A stretch of 22,175 bases of DNA. It comes from Acidobacteriota bacterium (GTDB taxonomy: Bacteria; Acidobacteriota; UBA6911; RPQK01; DATIPO01). The notes under the pieces were generated by a model that saw only the letters and a list, made by a program, of their open reading frames with translations, did not search any database and was not told where the DNA came from. How positions within the stretch are numbered: the first letter of the stretch is position 1; each line of letters begins with the position of its first letter. The position numbers and the translations under genes were made by a program. The DNA lies in assembly GCA_028277865.1 (NCBI GenBank), contig JANQFM010000797.1:1-22175 (forward strand), read 5' to 3'. Below are positions 7,682 through 15,174 of this stretch, piece after piece.

Positions 7682-10621
7682 ATGACCAGATCCAAGGGCG
7701 GAATTCGAGCCTTATTTCTTTTGGCCTTGTCGATGGCCCTGATCGGTGCCGGACTGGCCGCAGCAGCGTCTGAAGAGTCGCGGGATGTCGGCAAGCGTCC
7801 GCTGACCCATGACGAATATGATTCCTGGCTGCAGATCCGCAATGAGCAGATTTCGCCGGATGGAAACTGGATTCTCTATAGGTCCGTGCCCGGCGAGGGG
7901 GATGCGGAATTGGTGGTCAAAAGCCTGGACGGCAGCAAGGAGTACCGACAGCCTGCGGGCTACCAGGAGCAGCGTCGCCGACCCCGTTTCCCTGGCCAGG
8001 GACCGGCCCCATCGCGAAACCTGGCCTTCAGCGGCGATTCGCGGTTCGTCGTTTTCCTGATCAACCCCACCCTGAAGGAAACCAAGGACGCCAAGAAGAA
8101 GAAGGGCAAAGACAAGGATGGCCCCTACAAGTCACTGGGCATCTTGCGGTTGAACGACGGCCGATTCGAGTCGGTCGAAAGGGTCAAAAGCTTCAAGCTG
8201 CCCGAAGAGGCAGGAGGCTGGCTGGCTTACCTCAAAGAGAAAATGAAGGAGAAGAATAAGGAGGGCAAGGAAAAGGCGAAGCCCGGTCCTGAAGGCGAGA
8301 AGAAGGGCGAAGCTGAAGAAAGCGCCAAGAAGCCGGATGCGGACAAAAAGAAGAAAGACAAGAAGAAGTACGGCACGCAGATGGTGCTGCGTTCGCTGGA
8401 CGAAGGGGCGGAAACCGCCTTCGAGTCGGTCACCGAGTATCGCTTCACCAAACAGGCCGCTTGGCTGTTGTACATCGTTTCAAGCAAGGAAAAGCCCGAG
8501 TCGGACGGCGTTTACGCCCTGACGCCCGGCAAGGGCGAACCCAGGGCTTTGATCAGCGGCAAGGGGAATTACCAGCGCTGGGCCATGGATGAGGAGGAGA
8601 CCCGACTGGCCTTTGTCAGCGACCGCGACAGCGCAAATGCCGACACGCCCCTGTTCAAGCTCTATGGATGGGATGCTGGAGGGGAACAAGCCCGGCTCTT
8701 GGTCTCGCACGATCAGACGGACGGCTTTCCCGAAGGGCTGTCAGTAAGCGACAAATCACCCGTCTCCCTCAGCGACGACGGACGGACGGTGCTATTCGGC
8801 ATCAAGAAGATCCCGGAACCCGAGCCGGATGAAGAGGAGGAGGGCGATTCGGAGGAAAAGGCCAAGTTCGACCTTTGGCACTGGAACGATCCCTATCCTC
8901 AGCCGCAGCAACTGCGCCTGGCACAGCGCTACAAGAATCAAACATTCGAGTCACTCTACCACCTGGAAAGCGGGCGCTTTGTTCAGCTGGCTGACGCCGA
9001 CCTGCCGGATGTGCGCCTTTCCGGCAATGGGCGGACGGCCTATGCCAACAACAACCTGCCCTACCGGCAGATGATTTCTTATGACGGCACATACAACGAC
9101 GTCTACAGCATCGACCCGGCCACGGGAGAACGCCGCCTGGCGGCCCGCAAGATCCGCTCCAGTGCTCAGGTTTCTCCAGGCGGAGGCTATCTGAGCTGGT
9201 TCGACGCCGATGGCCACTGGCATCTGTACGACATCGACGCCGGCAAGGCCCGCAATCTGACCGAGGGGATGGAAGTCCGCTTCACCCGCCGCGACTGGGA
9301 CACGCCCAGCCCGGCTCGCCCTTACGGATCGGCCGGATGGACCAAGGATGATGCTTCGCTGCTGCTTTACGACGAGTATGACATTTGGGAATTCGACCCA
9401 AAGGGAGTCCAGGCGCCGCGGATGATCACCGAAGGCAAGGGCCGTGAGCAGAAGATCTCCTTCAGATACCTTCGCCTCGATCCGGACGAGGACTTCATCG
9501 ATTCTGAAGAACCCATACTGCTGCAGGCGGTGGACCAGCAAAGCATGGCTTCCGGCTTTTACCGCGACCAAGTGCGGGGAAGCCGACCGCCCCATCGGCT
9601 GCTCATGGCCGACAAGAGCTTCGGGCGTCCCAGCAAGGCCCGAAATGCCGACGGCCTTCTCTTCAGCCGGGCATCTTTTGACGAATACCCCGACCTATGG
9701 ACGGCCTCTGTCGATTTCGATGCACCTCCACAGCAACTCACCAACCTGGGGCAGCAGACCGATTCCTTCCTGTGGGGCAAGGCCGAGTTGCGCGACTTTT
9801 ACAGCGCGGACGGCAAGCCTCTGAAGGGCATTCTCATCAAGCCCGACGACTACGACCCGTCCAAGCGCTATCCGCTCATGGTCTACATCTATGAGACTCT
9901 TCACCAAGGCCTGCACCGCTTTCGCCATCCGGCGCCGGGAACCTCGATCAACCCCAGCTACTATGCCAGCAACGGCTACCTGCTCTGGATGCCCGACATC
10001 GAGTACGACACGGGCAATCCGGGCCAGGACTCCCTCAAGTGCGTCCTGCCGGGGATCCAGATGCTGATCCGCGAAGGCTTGGCCGACCCCAAGGCCATCG
10101 GCATCCAGGGCCATTCCTGGGGCGGCTACCAGGTGGCCTACATGGTCACCAAGACCAACATCTTTGCCGCTGCCGAGGCGGGAGCGCCGGTCTCGAACAT
10201 GGTGAGCGCCTACGGAGGCATCCGATGGAGTTCGGGGATGGTGCGCCAGTTCCAGTACGAGCGCACCCAAAGCCGCCTGGGCGCCAGCCTTTGGGAAGTG
10301 CCCCTGCGCTACCTGGAAAACTCTCCCGTTTTCTGGGCCGATAAGGTCCGAACGCCCCTGCTCATCCTCCACAACGACGAGGACGGGGCGGTGCCCTGGT
10401 ACCAGGGAATCGAGCTGATCATGGCCTTGCGCCGCCTGGGCCGGGAAGCCTACATGTTCAACTACAACGGCGAAGAGCACGGCCTGCGCCAGCGCGTCAA
10501 CCAAAAGGACTGGACGCGCCGGATGTCCCAGTTCTTCGACCACCACCTCAAAGGCACCCCTGCCCCGGAGTGGATGTCAGAAGGCGTCCTGGGGTGGGAA
10601 AAGGGAGAGACGGACAAGTAG
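7682..10621 (+). CDS. Secreted S9 family peptidase (prolyl oligopeptidase-like)
   Basis: This 979-residue serine peptidase probably cleaves peptides in the periplasm. The start has an excellent site (GGAGGGAG, about 5 bases upstream) and a signal peptide (about residues 1-27, LFLLALSMALIGAGLAAAAS). A beta-propeller-like region with WD40/TolB-type blades spans about 35-680. The alpha/beta-hydrolase domain follows, with Ser812 in GHSWGGYQ, Asp901 in HNDEDGAVP and His933 in GEEHGLRQ, a complete catalytic triad. A Lys/Glu-rich low-complexity stretch (residues 184-229) interrupts the propeller. The length is larger than the 650-800 usual for the family, partly because of this insertion and an acidic loop at about 380-393. 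It is a single gene, divergent from the AAA unit and convergent with the VWA gene. The substrate is unknown. Confidence 0.94.
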   Translation: MTRSKGGIRALFLLALSMALIGAGLAAAASEESRDVGKRPLTHDEYDSWLQIRNEQISPDGNWILYRSVPGEGDAELVVKSLDGSKEYRQPAGYQEQRRRPRFPGQGPAPSRNLAFSGDSRFVVFLINPTLKETKDAKKKKGKDKDGPYKSLGILRLNDGRFESVERVKSFKLPEEAGGWLAYLKEKMKEKNKEGKEKAKPGPEGEKKGEAEESAKKPDADKKKKDKKKYGTQMVLRSLDEGAETAFESVTEYRFTKQAAWLLYIVSSKEKPESDGVYALTPGKGEPRALISGKGNYQRWAMDEEETRLAFVSDRDSANADTPLFKLYGWDAGGEQARLLVSHDQTDGFPEGLSVSDKSPVSLSDDGRTVLFGIKKIPEPEPDEEEEGDSEEKAKFDLWHWNDPYPQPQQLRLAQRYKNQTFESLYHLESGRFVQLADADLPDVRLSGNGRTAYANNNLPYRQMISYDGTYNDVYSIDPATGERRLAARKIRSSAQVSPGGGYLSWFDADGHWHLYDIDAGKARNLTEGMEVRFTRRDWDTPSPARPYGSAGWTKDDASLLLYDEYDIWEFDPKGVQAPRMITEGKGREQKISFRYLRLDPDEDFIDSEEPILLQAVDQQSMASGFYRDQVRGSRPPHRLLMADKSFGRPSKARNADGLLFSRASFDEYPDLWTASVDFDAPPQQLTNLGQQTDSFLWGKAELRDFYSADGKPLKGILIKPDDYDPSKRYPLMVYIYETLHQGLHRFRHPAPGTSINPSYYASNGYLLWMPDIEYDTGNPGQDSLKCVLPGIQMLIREGLADPKAIGIQGHSWGGYQVAYMVTKTNIFAAAEAGAPVSNMVSAYGGIRWSSGMVRQFQYERTQSRLGASLWEVPLRYLENSPVFWADKVRTPLLILHNDEDGAVPWYQGIELIMALRRLGREAYMFNYNGEEHGLRQRVNQKDWTRRMSQFFDHHLKGTPAPEWMSEGVLGWEKGETDK

Positions 10622-10622
10622 G

Positions 10623-10657
10623 GGCAGTTGGCAGTTGGCAGTTGGCAGTTGGCAGAG
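10623..10657. repeat. 7-base tandem repeat directly after the S9 peptidase stop
   Basis: Four exact units of ggcagtt and a fifth variant (ggcagag) start 2 bases after the stop codon of the peptidase gene. Confidence 0.95.
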
Positions 10658-10667
10658 TAAACCAGTT

Positions 10668-10701
10668 CTCTGCGACTCTCCGCGGCTCTGCGCCTTTGCG
10701 T
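10668..10701. repeat. 8-base-period repeat directly after the VWA gene stop
   Basis: Units ctctgcga, ctctccgcgg, ctctgcgc and ctttgcg form a degenerate repeat of period about 8. It ends 4 bases from the VWA stop codon (10705-10707). With 10623-10657 it fills nearly the whole gap between the two convergent genes. Confidence 0.8.
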
Positions 10702-10704
10702 GAT

Positions 10705-11730
10705 CTATCTTCCGTCGGTATTCGGCACCGCTCCGTCTTCGTAGTAGCCTGGGCGGGTGCGCAGCAGCAGGTCGGCGCGGCGGGTGGCCTCGATTTCGAC
10801 CTTGCGCCAACGGCCTTCCTTGCGGGGATTGGTGGGGACGTAGGAGAGGTAGTATTGGTTTTTGATCTCCTCGGCCACTTTTTCGTAGATCTCAGTCAAG
10901 TAGAAGGATGAAGCGGCATCGAAGAGGCTTCCGCCTGTGTTTCGGGTCAGGCGCTGCAAGAAGCGGGCAGATTCGTTGATGTAGTCCTCTTGCAAAGGGC
11001 GGGGGACGGGCATCAGGCGGGCCCGATACTCTTGACGGTCTTTGGCAGCGCCTTGCCGGTAATCGTTGAGCAGCGAGACGACGTAGGCCGACGCCTCGGA
11101 GCGTTCGGCCAAGTGCAATACCTCTTGGTGGGAGACCAAGCTGCCCACGTCCACGCCGTCGGTAAGCAGGATGATGGCTTTCTTGCCGGAAAGGTCTTGA
11201 AAGAGATCGTCGTAGGTGACGTAAACGGCATCGTTGAGCACCGTCTGCCCCTTGGCCCAGATCGACTTGAGGCGCTCATCGATTCTCTCCAGGTCATTGG
11301 TCCAATCGAGGATCAGCCGGGCCTTGTCGCTGAAGGTGATGATGGCCACCCGGTCTTCCGGCCCCAGGCTCTCGGCGAAGCGGTAGGCGGCTTGCTGGAT
11401 ATTGGCCTGGGAATAGCGCGTGCTGCCGCTGGCGTCGATGAGCAGGGCCACGTGAACCGGCACGGAATCGGAGGAGAAGTTGACGATGGCCTGCTCGACC
11501 CCATCTTCATAAATGCGAAAGTCCTCACGCGTCAGCCCCCCCAAAAACCCGCCCCCGACCGAGCGTGCGCTGACGGAGAGAAAGACCTGGTCGACCCGTA
11601 CGCCGATGCGGTATCCCTGGTCCTGGACATCTTGGCTCTGCCGCTCCTGCTGAGCCGACAGTGCCGCAACAGCCAGAAGCCCGGCCAGCAGCAGTGGCAG
11701 GGACTTTCTCAAGGTCATCATGCAAGACAT
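10705..11730 (-). CDS. Secreted VWA-domain protein (VWFA-related Acidobacterial family)
   Basis: This protein of up to 341 residues has a signal peptide (TLRKSLPLLLAGLLAVAALSA, cleavage likely before QQERQ). A small beta domain follows (about 40-90; FLSVSARSVGGGFLGGLTRE, then DFRIYEDGVEQ), and then a von Willebrand A domain with the MIDAS motif LLIDASGS (Asp99, Ser101, Ser103) and a later LLTDGVDVGS. This order is characteristic of a family common in Acidobacteria; such domains bind proteins through a metal ion, but the partner is unknown. The start is uncertain. The ATG at 11730 gives the longest ATG frame, while ATGs at 11721 and 11718 also keep the signal peptide. No Shine-Dalgarno is seen, and a strong -10 box overlaps 11730, which favours a leaderless start at 11721 or 11718. 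Confidence 0.9.
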   Translation of the reverse strand: MSCMMTLRKSLPLLLAGLLAVAALSAQQERQSQDVQDQGYRIGVRVDQVFLSVSARSVGGGFLGGLTREDFRIYEDGVEQAIVNFSSDSVPVHVALLIDASGSTRYSQANIQQAAYRFAESLGPEDRVAIITFSDKARLILDWTNDLERIDERLKSIWAKGQTVLNDAVYVTYDDLFQDLSGKKAIILLTDGVDVGSLVSHQEVLHLAERSEASAYVVSLLNDYRQGAAKDRQEYRARLMPVPRPLQEDYINESARFLQRLTRNTGGSLFDAASSFYLTEIYEKVAEEIKNQYYLSYVPTNPRKEGRWRKVEIEATRRADLLLRTRPGYYEDGAVPNTDGR

Positions 11731-11737
11731 TATATCA
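11729..11737 (-). promoter_or_regulatory. Extended -10 promoter element at the VWA gene start
   Basis: The minus strand reads TGATATAAT, a perfect extended -10 (TGn then TATAAT). Transcription would begin near 11722, at the ATG of 11721, giving little or no leader. The -35 region is poor (GTTTGG at 17 bases), as is normal for extended -10 promoters. Confidence 0.45.
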
Positions 11738-11800
11738 GGGCAAGAGACGCCCCAAACTGACGGCAAACATCAGTAGGTCACTCCGGCAGACCTGTCGAAA

Positions 11801-11863
11801 GCCACGGAGGCGCAGAGGGGCACAGAGAAGAAATAGAAGGAAGAATCACTGTGGCTCTGTGGC
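11801..11863. repeat. Inverted 8-base-period repeat after htpG
   Basis: The left part (11801-11826) reads gccacggagg, cgcagagggg, cacaga. The right part (11849-11863) reads ctgtggctctgtggc, which is nearly the reverse complement of the left. This lies 10 bases beyond the htpG stop codon and could fold in the 3' end of the htpG transcript. Confidence 0.75.
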
Positions 11864-11873
11864 AATTCCCCGA

Positions 11874-14051
11874 TTATTCGGCGACCGGTTCAGGCTTCTT
11901 TTTCTTCTCCGTCTTCTTGGCGGACTTCTTGGGCTTGGCCTTCGCCTTGGCTTTGGGCCTTGCAGCGGGCTTTTCAGGTTTCTCTTGGGCTTTTTCTTCA
12001 GCCGCCTCTTCAGCCTTGGCTTCGGCTGCCTCTTGTGCCTCGTCCTCTTCGTCGTCTTCTGCCAGCTCTTCCGGCGGGCCGGCTTCGGCGGCTGCCACGG
12101 CTTCGGGCATGCTGGTCACCATCAGGTTGGCGATGAGGCTGTTGAAGCGGGAGGTATCGGGAACCTCGCTGCCTTCGGCCAGCAGCCCGCATCCCAGCAG
12201 CAATTGGGCATAGTCGTCGAGAATCGGATCTTCCGGGTTCTTCTCGAAACGCTCCAGCATGCCGTTCACCACCGGATGGTTGGGATTCAGCTCCATGATG
12301 CGGCGCTGCTTGGGATTCTCGATGCGGGCCTGCTCCAGCATGCGCTCGAAGCTGGGGCTGTAGTCCATCTCGGTGCCCACCAGGCAGACGGGCGAGTTGG
12401 TGAGGCGCTTGGAAAGGCGCACGTCCTTGATCTTCTCGTCCAAGGCCTTGCGCAGGAAATTGAACATCTTGCGGTACTTCTTTTCGCGCTTCTTCCATTT
12501 GCGGGCCGCTTTCTTGTTGTCCTTTTCCTCCTCGAACTCCAATGCGCCCTTGGCGGCTGACTTGAGGCGGCGGCTGCGGAAGTCGGGCAGCGACTGGAGC
12601 ATGATCTCATCCACCGGATCGGTCATGAACAGGACTTCATAACCCTTGTCCTTGAACGCCTCCAGGTGGGGCGAGTTGTCCAGCATCTGACGGCTTTCGC
12701 CCGATAGGTGGTAGATGTCATGCTGTCCCTCGGGCATGCGCTCGACGTACTCCTGGAGGGTGGTCAGCTTCTCGGGATCGTTGCTGGAGGGGAAGAGCAG
12801 CAAAGGCAGGACCTTGTCCTTGTTCTCCCATTCGGAGGTGACCGCCTCCTTGAAGGTGGCCCCGAATTCCTTCCAGAGCTTCAGGTAGGCCTCCTCGTCT
12901 TCTTTTCTCAGGTCATTGAGGGCTTCCAGGATCTTCTTGGTCAGCCACTTGCGGATCTGCACGATGTGGCGGTCGTTTTGCAGCCGTTGGCGCGAGATGT
13001 TCAGCGGCAGGTCGGAGGAGTCGACAATGCCGCGCAAAAAGCGGAAGCAGCGCGGGATCAGGTCAGGGCAGCGCTCCATGATGTTGACTTGGCGGGCATA
13101 CAGGCGCAGGCCGTACTCGTAGGCGTGGTAGTGAATATCGTTGGGCGCCTTGGAGGGGATGAAAAGCAACGCCTGGTATTCGTGCAGGCCCTCGGCCTTG
13201 AAGTGAAAGCGCTTGAGGGGCTTTTCCCACTCGTGGGAGATGTGCTTGTAAAACTCTTGAAACTCCTCCTCGGTCACCTCGTCGGCCGGACGCTTCCAGA
13301 TGGGCTTCATCGAGTTAAGGATCTTGTCCTCGTAGGTGATGACCTTCTTGCCGTCCTTGACGGGGTTGCCGTCCTTGTCTTTTTCCGGCTCCTCCTTGAC
13401 CTCCTTGTTGATGATGGGGTAGGTGACGAAGTCGGAGTAGCGCTTGACCAGCCGCGAGATGGTCCATGGGTCGGTGAAGTCTTCAATGCCCGAATCCTTG
13501 TCCACCGGCTTGAGGTGCAGGGTGATGGTGGTGCCCCGCTGGCTGCAGGGATCGTCCTCGACCTCGAAGGATCCGTCGCCCTGTGAGACCCATTTGCAAG
13601 CCTTTTCACCGGCCCTCTTGGAGATGACCTCCACTTGGTCGGACACCATGAAGGCCGAATAAAAGCCCACTCCGAACTGGCCGATCAGCTTCTCGGCGAT
13701 CTCGCTGCTTTTGGCTTCCTTGATTTTCTGAACCAATTCCTTGGTGCCCGACTTGGCGATGGTGCCCAGGTTTTGGACCGCCTCTTCACGGCTCATCCCG
13801 ATCCCGTTGTCGTGAATGGTCAAGGTGCGGTCCTCTTTGTCCCCGACAATGCGGATCTCCAGCTTCTCGTTCTTGCCGATCAAGTCCGGATCGGTCAGCG
13901 CCTCAAAGCGAAGGCGGTCCAAAGCGTCCGAAGCGTTGGAAATCAATTCGCGAAGGAAGATCTCTTTGTCGGTGTATAGGGAATGGATCACAATGTCCAG
14001 CAGTTGCCTAGTTTCGGCCTGGAATTCAAAAGCCTGACTCTTGTCTGCCAT
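11874..14051 (-). CDS. htpG: Chaperone HtpG (bacterial Hsp90)
   Basis: This 725-residue cytosolic ATP-dependent chaperone has the N-terminal GHKL ATPase domain with Glu35 and Asn39 (RELISNASDALDRLRFEAL), Asp81 in DNGIGM and the lid GQFGVGFYSAF (about 123-133). The middle domain includes LPLNISRQRLQ with the conserved catalytic-loop Arg. The C-terminal dimerisation domain ends near residue 645 with SRFNSLIANLMVTSMPEA. Bacterial HtpG is usually about 610-640 residues. Here residues 649-725 are an extra tail, first acidic (AEDDEEDEAQEAAEAK), then Lys/Ala/Pro-rich (PKAKAKAKPKKSAKKTEKKK). The start has AAGGAGT 7 bases upstream, and a sigma70-like promoter lies about 100 bases further up. No CIRCE-like inverted repeat was seen. 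Confidence 0.97.
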   Translation of the reverse strand: MADKSQAFEFQAETRQLLDIVIHSLYTDKEIFLRELISNASDALDRLRFEALTDPDLIGKNEKLEIRIVGDKEDRTLTIHDNGIGMSREEAVQNLGTIAKSGTKELVQKIKEAKSSEIAEKLIGQFGVGFYSAFMVSDQVEVISKRAGEKACKWVSQGDGSFEVEDDPCSQRGTTITLHLKPVDKDSGIEDFTDPWTISRLVKRYSDFVTYPIINKEVKEEPEKDKDGNPVKDGKKVITYEDKILNSMKPIWKRPADEVTEEEFQEFYKHISHEWEKPLKRFHFKAEGLHEYQALLFIPSKAPNDIHYHAYEYGLRLYARQVNIMERCPDLIPRCFRFLRGIVDSSDLPLNISRQRLQNDRHIVQIRKWLTKKILEALNDLRKEDEEAYLKLWKEFGATFKEAVTSEWENKDKVLPLLLFPSSNDPEKLTTLQEYVERMPEGQHDIYHLSGESRQMLDNSPHLEAFKDKGYEVLFMTDPVDEIMLQSLPDFRSRRLKSAAKGALEFEEEKDNKKAARKWKKREKKYRKMFNFLRKALDEKIKDVRLSKRLTNSPVCLVGTEMDYSPSFERMLEQARIENPKQRRIMELNPNHPVVNGMLERFEKNPEDPILDDYAQLLLGCGLLAEGSEVPDTSRFNSLIANLMVTSMPEAVAAAEAGPPEELAEDDEEDEAQEAAEAKAEEAAEEKAQEKPEKPAARPKAKAKAKPKKSAKKTEKKKKPEPVAE

Positions 14052-14151
14052 GGCGTTACTCCTTCTAACTCTTCAAGCTCAGTCTTGCTTTTAAAGGAAC
14101 CCTTGCTGCCGTGCCCCTGCACCTCATGGATAGGGCGGGGCGAAGCGGCTA

Positions 14152-14180
14152 ATTATACCCAAATCCATAAGGAGCAACAA
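14152..14180 (-). promoter_or_regulatory. Sigma70-like promoter of htpG
   Basis: On the minus strand TTGTTG (14175-14180) is followed after exactly 17 bases by TATAAT (14152-14157). The predicted transcript start is near 14145, leaving a leader of about 94 bases before the ATG at 14051. The leader ends in a strong ribosome-binding site, AAGGAGT. Confidence 0.6.
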
Positions 14181-14201
14181 TATTGACTTTGACAAGGTGC
14201 G

Positions 14202-14258
14202 GGGGACGAGGGACGAGGAGGGAACACGGAGCAGGGAACACGGAACAAGGAAGAGGGC
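14202..14258. repeat. Purine-rich 7-base-period repeat upstream of htpG
   Basis: About eight units of period 7 (gggacga, gggacga, ggaggga, acacgga, gcaggga, acacgga, acaagga, agagggc). The strand is almost pure purine plus C. It lies in the 313-base gap between htpG and the zinc-ribbon gene, outside the htpG promoter. The rest of the gap (14259-14364) shows no gene I can support. Confidence 0.9.
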
Positions 14259-14364
14259 CGGGAGTCACTGTTCCACTTGCAAAGGGCACCACTGGAATGA
14301 GAGCCGTACCAAACGCAATCGCCGGGGCGGCTCCGATGGCGGTTGCCGAATGCTCACCGCGAGA

Positions 14365-14913
14365 TTAGGCGAGGTTCCTTTTCCGCGAGACTTCCGCGAG
14401 AGATCTTGTGCCCTTTCGAGGATTCCCCTTTTGCTGGGGCGGGATCCTCAAGTCGATCCGGATGCAGGGAGACATGATGAGCCTCAATGCTGCGTCGGCC
14501 AGGTCCCTCTGCAACTTGGCCTTCTCTTGTTCACGGCTGTTCATCGTGATGAGGCCCTGCTGATCGTCTCCGGCGGTGGTCAATGCGGGTGGGTCGGGTG
14601 CCGAGGGGGGGGTCAAACTCTGGGCGGGCACCCACCGGCGCCCTTGTTGAAGGCCTTCCTCACGGGATCGTATATGATCCACCGCCTCGCGAAAGTCCTG
14701 GTCATGGCTTGCCGGCAGGAAAGCCGAGGCCTCTCCCTGGCGGGTGGCCGGGACGACAGGCCCGCCCTGATGGTAAGCATAAAATTTCTTGTTGCACTGC
14801 CTGCAACGAAAGGGCCGCAGCCGCAACCGCGCCAGGACTTTCCTCTCCCAAAATCCCCTGCCCTGGGCAGGCATGGCGGAACCCGATGCCTTGCAAGCTG
14901 GACAATCCTTCAT
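14365..14913 (-). CDS. Small zinc-ribbon protein, function unknown
   Basis: This 182-residue protein starts at the ATG at 14913 (GAGAGG 8 bases upstream); an upstream in-frame start adds only nine residues. The N-terminus is a four-Cys zinc ribbon: Cys4 and Cys7 in MKDCPACK, Cys37 and Cys40 in RPFRCRQCNKKFY, with a basic linker between them. Proteins with a CPxC ... RPFRCxxCxxRFY pattern are, as far as I recall, frequent as small proteins in Acidobacteria and neighbouring phyla and have no assigned role. The remainder is polar, with a Pro/Ala-rich segment (about 100-120) and a possible helix (MNSREQEKAKLQRDLADAAL). No signal peptide or TM segment is seen. The N-terminal ribbon is convincing. 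The C-terminal two thirds are less so and could include read-through of non-coding sequence. Confidence 0.6.
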   Translation of the reverse strand: MKDCPACKASGSAMPAQGRGFWERKVLARLRLRPFRCRQCNKKFYAYHQGGPVVPATRQGEASAFLPASHDQDFREAVDHIRSREEGLQQGRRWVPAQSLTPPSAPDPPALTTAGDDQQGLITMNSREQEKAKLQRDLADAALRLIMSPCIRIDLRIPPQQKGNPRKGTRSLAEVSRKRNLA

Positions 14914-15025
14914 GTATGGGCCTCTCTTGGCGCGGCTCAACCATTAATCCGGGCTAGAGCCACTGCCAGCCGCACAATAATCCCTTCACAGAATCTCATC
15001 GGCTCAATGCAGGGCCTTCTGTAGT

Positions 15026-15052
15026 CAGGCTTCCCAGGGAGCGGGAAGCCTG
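15026..15052. repeat. Perfect 10-base-pair hairpin
   Basis: Caggcttccc (15026-15035) and gggaagcctg (15043-15052) pair perfectly around a 7-base loop. No T-tract follows on either strand. It lies in the 261-base gap between the zinc-ribbon gene and the phytase-like gene, which otherwise holds only the terminator and a 7-base repeat. Confidence 0.8.
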
Positions 15053-15068
15053 CTGAAAACCTGCACAC

Positions 15069-15090
15069 AAAAAAACCGGCCGAAGCCGGT
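15069..15090 (-). terminator. Intrinsic terminator of the phytase-like gene
   Basis: On the minus strand ACCGGC and GCCGGT pair around a 4-base TTCG loop and are followed by seven Ts. It is about 85 bases downstream of the stop codon at 15175, the right position and strand to end the long minus-strand surface-protein block. Confidence 0.85.
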
Positions 15091-15115
15091 GGGGAAGGGA
15101 GCCTGCAGGACGCGG

Positions 15116-15164
15116 TAGGAGTCGGGAGTCAGGGGTCGGGAGTCGGGGGTCGGGGGTGGGGAGG
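15116..15164. repeat. 7-base tandem repeat after the phytase-like gene
   Basis: Seven units with period 7 (taggagt, cgggagt, caggggt, cgggagt, cgggggt, cgggggt, ggggagg) lie 10 bases beyond the stop codon of the phytase-like gene and before its terminator. Confidence 0.92.
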
Positions 15165-15174
15165 AGAGATTGGT

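Noticed and set aside
9695..10546. A 283-codon minus-strand frame
   Set aside because: It is antisense to the catalytic domain of the S9 peptidase, whose triad residues are all in frame on the plus strand.
12708..13586. A 292-codon plus-strand frame rich in Leu/Val
   Set aside because: It is the complementary shadow of htpG; hydrophobic composition on the opposite strand is a by-product of Lys/Glu-rich coding.
14052..14200. CIRCE or other heat-shock operator before htpG
   Set aside because: No inverted repeat of the CIRCE type (9-base arms, 9-base spacer) was found near the promoter.
14197..15024. A 275-codon plus-strand frame opposite the zinc-ribbon gene
   Set aside because: It starts inside a 7-base repeat and is antisense to a gene with a recognisable domain. 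Its only interesting part, a CSTCKGHHW-like segment, is too short to support a call.
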